Source: Planctomycetota bacterium (lineage in GTDB: Bacteria > Planctomycetota > J058). Taken from it: a stretch of 32,964 bases of DNA. Where the stretch lies: assembly GCA_016765095.1 (NCBI GenBank), contig JAESQQ010000152.1, positions 1 to 32,964 on the forward strand, written 5' to 3'. The translations under genes were made by a program, and so were the position numbers. Each line of letters starts with the position of its first letter. Positions within the stretch are counted from its first letter, which is position 1. Under the pieces are notes generated by a model that did no database searches, was not told the DNA's origin, and saw nothing but the letters and a program-made list of their open reading frames with translations. This document shows positions 25,296 to 32,964 of the stretch, in pieces.

Positions 25296-26239
25296 GCGGC
25301 ACCGAGACGGTCCCTGAGCCGAAGAACGAGCCACACCTCGCCGTTCAATTCCTCGGGCAATTCCTTGTCAGCCAAGGACTCGTGAGCCATGACGCGCTCG
25401 ACGCGGCCCTCGATTTCCAAGAGGAGAACAACCTCCCGCTCGGGGCGCTCGCGCTCAGCAAGGGGCTCCTGAGCGAACGCCAACTGCTCATCGTCCACGC
25501 CCACCAACTCAACAGCGAAGATCGGTTCGGTGAAGTCGCAGTCCGGCGGGGGTTCCTGACCCGCCACCAGCTCGACGAGCTCCTCCGCGAGCAAAAGGAG
25601 GCCCGGATCTTGATCGGGGACGCCTTGGTCCGAGCCGGCGCGACGGACGCGGACACGCTTGAGGTCGCCCTCCAGCAGTATCAAATCGTGCAGGCTCGGG
25701 CCGAAGAGCAGGTCCAAAACGAACTCGCTGCGCTGCCAGACGCCCACCTGGTCAGCCCCGCGATTCAGCTCACGACCCGACTCCTGCTTCGAATGTGCGG
25801 CCTGGTGGCCAAGGTCGCCGCAGTCAGCCAAGACACACGCCTCGCGCACCTCGAATACGCGCTCTGGCAGGAGGTCGAGGGGACACGCCCCTTCACCTAC
25901 GCGCTCCACATAGACGGAATCGACCTCCTCGATCTCAGCGAGGCGGTCCTCTACGCCCTCGACGACGAGACGACCTTGCCCGACGAAGTCGACCCCCTCG
26001 TGCTCGACGTCGGCAAGGAGTTCGTCAATATCCTCGTCGGACACCTCTGCACCTGGCTGGACCGCGAGGGGCACCGCTGCACGCCCCTCCCCCCCGGCAC
26101 CGGCGACGGCGACCTCGAGCCGCCCGTCTGCTGGGAGGGTCCGGTCCGCCGGATTAACGTGCGCCTCGAGATGCCGCGGACAGCAATGGCCGTCAGCATC
26201 CTCGTCAAGCCCGGCGACGAAGGACCTCCGAGGTCCTAA
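25292..26239 (+). CDS. Fusion of MshEN-like helical repeats with a CheX-like chemotaxis phosphatase domain
   Basis: LGQFLVSQGLVSHDALDAALDFQEENNLPLGALALSKGLLSERQLL…FGEVAVRRGFLTRHQLDELLREQKEARILIGDALVRAGATDADTLEVALQQYQ. C-terminus has DVGKEFVNILVGHLCTWLDREGHRCTPLPP (DxxxExxN…P). ATGA overlap with the CheY gene. Confidence 0.75.
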   Translation: MSGTETVPEPKNEPHLAVQFLGQFLVSQGLVSHDALDAALDFQEENNLPLGALALSKGLLSERQLLIVHAHQLNSEDRFGEVAVRRGFLTRHQLDELLREQKEARILIGDALVRAGATDADTLEVALQQYQIVQARAEEQVQNELAALPDAHLVSPAIQLTTRLLLRMCGLVAKVAAVSQDTRLAHLEYALWQEVEGTRPFTYALHIDGIDLLDLSEAVLYALDDETTLPDEVDPLVLDVGKEFVNILVGHLCTWLDREGHRCTPLPPGTGDGDLEPPVCWEGPVRRINVRLEMPRTAMAVSILVKPGDEGPPRS

Positions 26240-26263
26240 CGGCGCCCAGCTCCTAACGGCGCC
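26221..26263. repeat. Palindrome and 13-bp direct repeat across convergent gene ends
   Basis: AGGACCTC-c-GAGGTCCT at 26221-26237. TCCTAACGGCGCC at 26234-26246 and again at 26251-26263. Confidence 0.85.
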
Positions 26264-28366
26264 GCTTGGCCCGAGCGGCCAGGCGCCGGAGAGCGGCTCG
26301 GATCGAGGGGGACGCGGTCTTTAGCGAGCCGAGCTCCTTGAACATGTGAATCTCGCTCGCCACGTCTGCGACGCGGAGGGCGGTCGCCGAGTCACCCCCC
26401 TCCGAGGAGACTCGAGCCAGATAGGCCAAGACGGTGATCTTGACCTGGCCCAGATCGCCCTGGGCGGCCAGGTATCGCTTGGCGTAGGGAGCCGCCCGCC
26501 GGCGAGCCGCTCGACGAAGGCCCAAATCACCGCCGGCGCGGACGCGCGCCTCCCCCCAGCCACGAAGGCCGCTCGTCATTTCGTAGGCGAAGCGGGCCCG
26601 CTCTGCTTTGCTAAGCCCGCCCGCAGTCGCGAAGCGCCGCTCGGCCTCGTCCGCGCCGCTGCGGGCCCCGCGAGCCAGGAACACCTTCGCCTGAAGACGA
26701 CGGGCTCGCCCGACGCCCCCCACGTCAGCCAGCCGCTCGTCGAAGACCGCCAGCAGCTCGAGCGCCGCCAGCCCATTGCCCAACTCGTGTTCGATCGAGC
26801 GAGCGTCTGCCGCGCTGCGGCCTCCTCATTCGTCCACCCTTGACTATTAGCCAAGGTGATCGACTCCCGAAGCCGAGCCCGGGCGCTCGTTAGGGGCGGT
26901 ACCCGGCGGGTCGCGAGGTGGTCACGCCAATGGCAACGCCCGGCCCGCGTCAGGACCTTGGCGCGAAGTGCTGCCTTCGTCTCCGCCGAGATCTCGACGT
27001 AGCCCGCGGCGGCCTTCGCCCAGCGCTTGGCCCCCTCGTCCTGGGCGAGATCGGCCAACCGACCCCGCAGGCGGACCTCGGCGGAGAGGTGAGCCTCTGC
27101 CCCCTTGAGGAGGAGCAGCTTGAAGTCCTCCAGCGCACCGCCAGGCGGGCTCCCGAGCTGCTTTACGGCCCGGCGGAGGGCAGCGATCGCAAACAGAGCG
27201 GCCTGAGGAGCGAAGGCGTCCTTGGGGAACTCGCTGAACACGATCTGGTAAGCCAAGGCGGCCTCCAGGTAGCGCTCCTGGCGGAACAGGACGGCGCCCA
27301 CCTCGCGCACGGCGCGGGGGACCCAACGCGCTCGATCGTTGGGCGTCCGAGCGGTGTGCAAGACACGCTTGTAGCTTTGGAGCGAGCGCCCGCTCTCTCC
27401 CCGCCTGCTGTGCCCGAAGGCCGCATAGAAGCAACCGGCGGGCGAGCGAATCGCTGCCTCCCCGAGCTTCGAGAGCTCCGCGAGAGCGAGACAACCGACC
27501 CGAAAGTCGCGAACTGCAGCACCCGCAGAAGACGCGCGAGCCCTCGCTTCGAGGGGCTGGAGCAGGGCGAGAAGATCCCGCACAGCGCCCTCGACGTCTC
27601 CCAGAGCTGCGGCGGCCTGGGCGCGAACGGAGATCAAGTCGATCGCCCCGGCCCCGCGCCGCCAGTGGGCCCCGTGGGGGGCCCGCTCGATCTCCGCGCA
27701 GACCTTGATCGCTCTCGCACACTCTCCGTCCTCGAGCAGAAGCCGCGCCAGGAGGACGTGAGCCTCCAGGCACACGCGCTCGAGGTGCCTGCGGTCGAGC
27801 GGGACCTGCTTCCGATAGCTCGCGGGCACCTTGTCGGGCTGATACCACCAGTCGATCGCGGTCAGATCCTGAGCGAGTTCGCGCGCCTCGCCTCGCGAGT
27901 CACCGGCTGCGAGGGACTCGGCCAGGCCCAGGTAGGCGTAGTGACGAAGCCAGTCGCTCGCAGTGCCCGTCAAGTCGTCCCGCCCCTCCACGAGCGTCCG
28001 AAACGCCTCCTCGGCCTGGGCCAACCGACGCGCGGCGTCCTCCGAGCCGCTCCGAGAGAGGGCCAGGGCAGCCCGCCCAACGAGGTAGCGAGCCTGATCG
28101 CGCACGGACTCGGCCGCTCGATCGTCTGTGGGAACTGCCTGATCCACCAAGGCCTTCCCCTTGGTGAGGGTCGTCACCAGCTGACGTCGCCCCTCAGCGA
28201 GCAGCCGGCCCCGCTCGATCGGATCGCTCGAGGCGCGGCCACGAGCCAGGAGCGAGCTCCCCCGGGAGTGGGCCGCAGCGAGGGTCTCTAGTGGTGTCAG
28301 TGCCTCCTCCGCCGCGGCCAAGGGTGAGAGGAGAACAGCCAGGGCGAAGAGGAGAGAGCGGGTCAT
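26253..28366 (-). pseudogene. Exported helical-repeat (TPR-like) protein gene interrupted by a frameshift
   Basis: Signal peptide MTRSLLFALAVLLSPLAAAEE then helical repeats to about 26800. The coherent sequence SIEHELGNGLAALELLAVFDERLADVGG… continues in another frame to 26253, while the first frame turns into low-quality sequence (SNTSWAMGWRRSSCWRSSTSGW). Confidence 0.75.
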
Positions 28367-28400
28367 GGGAGACTCCACCCGCGAATCGCACCAAGAGTTC

Positions 28401-28443
28401 CCAAAACAAGAGCCGGGCTGCGCTGACGCGCGACCCGGCTCTT
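28401..28443 (-). terminator. Intrinsic terminator downstream of fusA
   Basis: AAGAGCCGGG (28408-28417) pairs perfectly with CCCGGCTCTT (28434-28443). On the - strand it is followed by TTGTTTTGG. Confidence 0.8.
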
Positions 28444-28487
28444 CTGGTTATTGGTCCCCGTGAGGAGAAGTCAGGAAGGAGCGAAGG

Positions 28488-30611
28488 CTACTTCTTCTCC
28501 TTCTTCTTCTCCTCGGCCTCCTTGATCAGCTCGGCCTGAACCGACGCGGGAACTGGGGCGTACTTCGCGAACTCCATCGTGAAGCTCGCCTTGCCCTGGG
28601 TCGAACTGCGGAGGTCGTTGCTGTAGCCAAACATCTCCTTGAGCGGAACCTCAGCCTCAACCTTGACGTCGCTGCCTTGACTCTCGTTGCCCGAGATCAT
28701 GCCGCGACGCTTGTTGATGCTTCCCAGGATCGCGCCCGAGAACTGCTCCGGGCCCTCGACCTCGACCTTCATGATCGGCTCCATCACGACCGGCTCAGCC
28801 CGCATGTAGACGTCGCGGAAGGCAAACCGGCCTGCCGACTGGAACGCGCGATCCGACGAGTCGACTGCGTGGGACTTACCGTCGTTGAGGACGACCTTGA
28901 CACCCACGACCGGGAACCCAATCAGGAGGCCCTCAGGCGTCGCGAGCTCGAAGCCCTTCCCGACGGAGTTGATGTACTCCTTGGGAACGGAGCCACCCAC
29001 GATCTTGGGCTCGAACAGGAAGGTCGCGTCGCCGTCCAGCTCCTCGTCCGTCATGGGCTCGATCCAGCCGCCGATCTTGGCGTATTGACCCGAGCCACCC
29101 GTCTGCTTCTTGTGGGTGTAGTTGTACTCAGCCCTGACCGTGATCGCTTCGCGATACGCCACCTGCGGCGCGCCGGGAATGACCTCGACTTGATACTCGC
29201 GCTTCATGCGCTCGACGTAGACCTCGAGGTGAAGCTCACCCATTCCGCCAATAATGGTCTCCCCCGACTCCTCGTCGAAGTGGACCTTGAAGGTCGGATC
29301 CTCCTTCGTGAAGCGGTTGAGCGCCTTGGAGAAGTTCGCCTGGTTGGTGTTCTTCTTCGGCGTAATCGCCAAGGTCACGACGGCCTCAGGGACGTGCATC
29401 GAGGTCATCGTCACCGGCTGCCGCCCGTCGGTGAAGGTGTCACCGGACGAGCAGTCGACGCCGAACAGCGCCACGATATCGCCCGCGTAAGCCACGTCGA
29501 TATCGCTCATTTCGTCCGAGTGCATCTGGACAATACGTCCAGCCTTGACCTTCTTCCTGTTCACGGTGTTGTGAATGAAGTCACCCTTATTGAGGGTCCC
29601 GCGATAGACGCGGCAGTAGGTCAGCTGTCCGTATTGGCCGTCTTCGAGCTTGAACGCCAGCATCACGAGGGGCTCCTCGATGTCGCAAACGAGGTTGATC
29701 TCGATGCTCTCGTCGTCGGGGTCGAGGGCGATGTAGTCGCGATCGAGCGGGCTCGGCAGGTAGGCCAGGACCGCGTTCAGCAGGAGCTGGACGCCCTTGT
29801 TTTTGTAGGCCGAGCCGAGGCAGACCGGAGTGATCTTGCGCGCGATCGTGGCCGCTCGCAGGACGGGACCGATCTCCTCCGCGGTGATCTCCTTGCCGTC
29901 CAAGAAGCGCTCGGCGATCGCGTCGTCGATATCGGCGAGGGCTTCGACGAGCTTGGTCCGCTGCTCCTCGACGATGTCCTTCAGGTCTGCGGGGATCTCG
30001 ATCTCTTCGATCGTCTCGCCGTTGTCACCGGAGAAGCTGTAGCACGTTCGCGTCACGAGGTCGATCGAACCCCGGTGGTCGGCCTCGAGGCCGAGCGGGT
30101 GCTGGATCATGACGGAGTTGTGGCCGAGCGCCTCGCGCAGCTGCTCGCAGACGTCGAGCGGGTTCGCGCCCGCGCGGTCGCACTTGTTGACAAACGCCAC
30201 GCAGGGAACGGAGTAGCGACGCATTTGGCGGTCGACGGTGATCGACTGCGACTGAACGCCGCCCACCGCGCACAGGACCAGGACCGCGCCGTCGAGCGAA
30301 CGCAGCGCGCGCTCGACCTCGATCGTGAAGTCGACGTGGCCTGGGGTGTCGATAATGTTGATCGCGTGGCCTTCCCACTCGCAGGAAGTCGCGGCCGACT
30401 GGATCGTGATTCCGCGCTCGCGCTCGAGCTCCATCGAGTCCATCTTCGCGCCCACGCCGTCCTTGCCGCGGACGTCGTGAATGCGGTTGATCATGCCCGT
30501 GTAGAACAGGATCCGCTCGGTGAGCGTCGTCTTGCCCGAGTCAATGTGGGCAGAGATCCCGATGTTGCGGACCTTGGCGCGATCCGGGGCGTTCACAGTT
30601 GTTGCAGTCAT
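28488..30611 (-). CDS. fusA: Translation elongation factor G (DSGKTT subtype)
   Basis: [102 protein letters not shown], full-length 707 aa. Confidence 0.97.
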   Translation of the reverse strand: MTATTVNAPDRAKVRNIGISAHIDSGKTTLTERILFYTGMINRIHDVRGKDGVGAKMDSMELERERGITIQSAATSCEWEGHAINIIDTPGHVDFTIEVERALRSLDGAVLVLCAVGGVQSQSITVDRQMRRYSVPCVAFVNKCDRAGANPLDVCEQLREALGHNSVMIQHPLGLEADHRGSIDLVTRTCYSFSGDNGETIEEIEIPADLKDIVEEQRTKLVEALADIDDAIAERFLDGKEITAEEIGPVLRAATIARKITPVCLGSAYKNKGVQLLLNAVLAYLPSPLDRDYIALDPDDESIEINLVCDIEEPLVMLAFKLEDGQYGQLTYCRVYRGTLNKGDFIHNTVNRKKVKAGRIVQMHSDEMSDIDVAYAGDIVALFGVDCSSGDTFTDGRQPVTMTSMHVPEAVVTLAITPKKNTNQANFSKALNRFTKEDPTFKVHFDEESGETIIGGMGELHLEVYVERMKREYQVEVIPGAPQVAYREAITVRAEYNYTHKKQTGGSGQYAKIGGWIEPMTDEELDGDATFLFEPKIVGGSVPKEYINSVGKGFELATPEGLLIGFPVVGVKVVLNDGKSHAVDSSDRAFQSAGRFAFRDVYMRAEPVVMEPIMKVEVEGPEQFSGAILGSINKRRGMISGNESQGSDVKVEAEVPLKEMFGYSNDLRSSTQGKASFTMEFAKYAPVPASVQAELIKEAEEKKKEKK

Positions 30612-30968
30612 GGGCTTTGGCTCCTCTGGGGGGGCCCGAGTGGCCAGGGGATCTGGCTACAAGGAGTTGGGTCGTAGTTGTGTTGGCGTCGCGCGAAAGC
30701 CGCTGGCCCGAGGGCGAAGCGAGGGGCGACAGGTTAAGTCGGAAGGTCTGGGCGACTAGCGCTGGGGACGGAGGCAAGTCAACGACGGCCACCGCCCTGC
30801 CCTCAACGTGTGTCGACGGGGCGGCAACAAGCAATCGAGGGTTTGGTGGAGGAGGGTCATAACGCTCAGATTCGGTCTGGGACCAAAGTGCTGGGGCTCC
30901 GAGAACCCCATGCCACGTGCCGGTTTACCTAAGTCCAGCGCGCTTGTATAGCCTCAATGTGAGCGCCT

Positions 30969-32964
30969 TTAGCGGTCCTTGGGACCCCTAAACGGCCGAC
31001 TCCATGGCTCGTCCTCAAAGGGGAGCAACTCGGGGTAGGACTGGATCGACCAGTTGGGGGCCTTCCACACCGGGAACTTAGCCGTCACAAGGGCTTTGAC
31101 GCGAGCGGCCAGCGCGCTGCCCCCCTCCCCCCGCCTCGCTGCACAGAGGAGCCGATAGAACTCGACCACCGTGCAGCCAGGATCCGCCTCCGCGAGCAGG
31201 CTCAGCTCCCGCTCGGCGTCGTCGAGGCGACCCAATCGGAGGAGCAGGAAGGCGCGGGCCCGCAACGCAGAGAACTCAGCCGGCTCGTCAGCCAACCAAG
31301 CCTCAAGCTCGACGAGGAGCTTGGGGATCGCCTCGAGATCTCGCCCGAACTCGACGCTCGCGACCCCGATCAGCGCACCCAGCAGGCGATCCTCACGACG
31401 CTTTCGCTGATATTTTTGGGAGAGCTTGATGAGGAAGCCGCTGTAAGTCAGCCCCGCGTTGAGGTGGAGGAGGTCCCGCCAAACGTCTCCGAAGATCGCG
31501 GAGTCTCGGGTGCCCGCCCAGAGGAACTCCCTCAAGTCCTCGTTGGACGCAGACTCGACGAAGTTGAACCGATAGAGGTGGACTCGCGTGAGGAGATTGC
31601 GCGGATCGAGAGCGAGGGCCCGCTCGAAGAGCGCCACGACTTCCACGCGACCACTGAGCTTCTCGCGCCGCGCCGCCAAAGCGGCGCTCAAGACCTCGCC
31701 GGCCTCGGCCCCCGCAGGCTGACTCAGGAGCGCGGCCCGTCGGCGAAGCCGCTCAGCCTCGACCGGATCGACCTCGCTCAGCGCCTCCCCCAAGAGCGCA
31801 CAAAGCCGCGGCCGGAGCTCCCGCAGACCGAGCGCCGCCCGGAGAACCGGAATCGACTCTGCCCGGGCATTCGTCCGCAGCAGCGCCTCCCCTCGCAGCG
31901 CCAAGTCAGGCGGAAGCTCCTGACGCACCCCGGCCGGCCCGAGGGCAACGAGAACTTCAGCCCAGCGCTTGTTGGCGTGAGCCACGCGAGCGAGCGTGCG
32001 TCGCACGAGGGGATCTGCGGGCGCGAGCTGGCGAGCCCGCTTTAACGCTCGCGGATCGCCTCCCCACTCGGCCCCGAGCGCGGCGGCGCGGGCCACGGTC
32101 GCAGGAGCTTGGGCCAAGGCCTCAGCGAACTGAACCAGGCGCTGCGCGCGCTCGCGATAGACCTTCGGCTGGGGGGCCTCGGGTCGCGCTGCCAGGAGCG
32201 GATCGACTCCCCGCTCCGCGAACCCCAAAGCGCGGCGGCCCTCCCCGAGAGACCAGCGAGCGAGCGGCTCCCGCCACTCCTCTCCGACGTCCTCGGCTGC
32301 AGGCAAGATCGCGGGGTAAGCCGCGAGTCCGCTCAAGACTCGCTCCGCGTCGGCAGCCGTCCACGACAAAGTCGGGAGCGTCGACTCGAGGCCCGAGCTC
32401 GAGCCAGGCGAACGCACAACGAGAGCCCGGGCACCCCCGACCCACCCTCGCGCGACCCAGGCCCGCGCCAGGCGGCTTCGCAGCCCCCAGTGGCCGGGAG
32501 CTCGCTCCAACGCCGACTCCAGCCCCGACGTCGGGTCGCGACCCTCCGCCTGTGCGATCTCGGAGCGCAGCGCGGCTCCGTCTGCGAGTCCACCCCGCTG
32601 CTCGAGCCGGATCACGCTCTCGAGCGCGTGGGTCGGGTCTAGGCGAATCTCCAACCGAGCGCGCAGGGACCACAGCCGCCGCTCTCGGCCCGCGTCTAAG
32701 ACCTCACTCTCGAGCCGCTCACGGACGCGCAGGAGGGACTCCTCCTCCTCCCCGCTGGCGTCAAGAGCCTCAGCCTCCTCGAGAGCGACGCCCCGAAGGA
32801 GCTCGCTGCTCGCCCCGGCCACCCGCGCCCGCGCGAAGGCCCTCGTGATCCCTCGCGCCCCGTCTGGCTCGGGGGAGCCCACCAGCGCGAGCGCCAGGCC
32901 CAGCTGACCACGGGCGGGATCGGCCCCCAAGGCCAAGGCCTCGCGCGCATGCTGCGCCCGCCCC
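30969..32964 (-). CDS. TPR-like protein, 5' end beyond window
   Basis: Continuous frame to the window edge (…RAQHAREALALGADPARGQLGLALALVGSP…) with repeated helix-pair spacing (e.g. LRARAFLLLRLGRLDDAERELSLLAEADPG). Confidence 0.8.
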   Translation of the reverse strand, partial: GRAQHAREALALGADPARGQLGLALALVGSPEPDGARGITRAFARARVAGASSELLRGVALEEAEALDASGEEEESLLRVRERLESEVLDAGRERRLWSLRARLEIRLDPTHALESVIRLEQRGGLADGAALRSEIAQAEGRDPTSGLESALERAPGHWGLRSRLARAWVARGWVGGARALVVRSPGSSSGLESTLPTLSWTAADAERVLSGLAAYPAILPAAEDVGEEWREPLARWSLGEGRRALGFAERGVDPLLAARPEAPQPKVYRERAQRLVQFAEALAQAPATVARAAALGAEWGGDPRALKRARQLAPADPLVRRTLARVAHANKRWAEVLVALGPAGVRQELPPDLALRGEALLRTNARAESIPVLRAALGLRELRPRLCALLGEALSEVDPVEAERLRRRAALLSQPAGAEAGEVLSAALAARREKLSGRVEVVALFERALALDPRNLLTRVHLYRFNFVESASNEDLREFLWAGTRDSAIFGDVWRDLLHLNAGLTYSGFLIKLSQKYQRKRREDRLLGALIGVASVEFGRDLEAIPKLLVELEAWLADEPAEFSALRARAFLLLRLGRLDDAERELSLLAEADPGCTVVEFYRLLCAARRGEGGSALAARVKALVTAKFPVWKAPNWSIQSYPELLPFEDEPWSRPFRGPKDR

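Noticed and set aside
28677-30677. 666-aa + strand ORF opposite fusA
   Set aside because: It is a mirror ORF from high-GC codon bias. The minus strand carries an unambiguous full-length EF-G.
30923-30952. TTTACC-17 bp-TATAGC promoter-like pair on the + strand
   Set aside because: It points into the antisense side of the TPR gene with no + strand product. Each hexamer matches consensus at only 4 of 6 positions, which is expected by chance.

Overview
GC-rich 33-kb bacterial chromosomal window. The mix of Ser/Thr kinases with helical N-termini, a tandem zinc-finger (RING-like) protein and a DSGKTT-type EF-G suggests a planctomycete-like or deltaproteobacterial-like host (inference). I support about 22 protein-coding loci, one tmRNA gene and two hairpin terminators. 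Main blocks: (1) a + strand four-gene run (partial unknown, NUDIX, TRAP-like phosphatase, lipoprotein); (2) a - strand run of a Ser/Thr kinase with helical repeats, a PPP-like phosphatase and a hyperacidic low-complexity protein; (3) a FadL-like porin divergent from an XRE-cupin regulator; (4) a second Ser/Thr kinase divergent from tyrS-smpB-ssrA; (5) an SDR/fabG-like gene with an internal out-of-frame deletion, preceded by a perfect 14-bp palindrome; (6) a single 773-aa ORF joining an HNH endonuclease to a near-complete RuvB-like AAA+ motor through a 24-bp tandem-repeat linker; (7) a GT4/GT2/ABC-exporter envelope operon; (8) a CheY plus a fusion of helical (MshEN-like) repeats to a CheX-like phosphatase domain; (9) a frameshifted helical-repeat gene, fusA, and a partial TPR gene. 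The strongest candidate for an undescribed system is the HNH-RuvB fusion. Next are the MshEN-like/CheX protein paired with CheY, and the MshEN-like N-terminus joined to a hyperacidic/basic block protein. All family calls come from reading motifs in translations. No database search was run.
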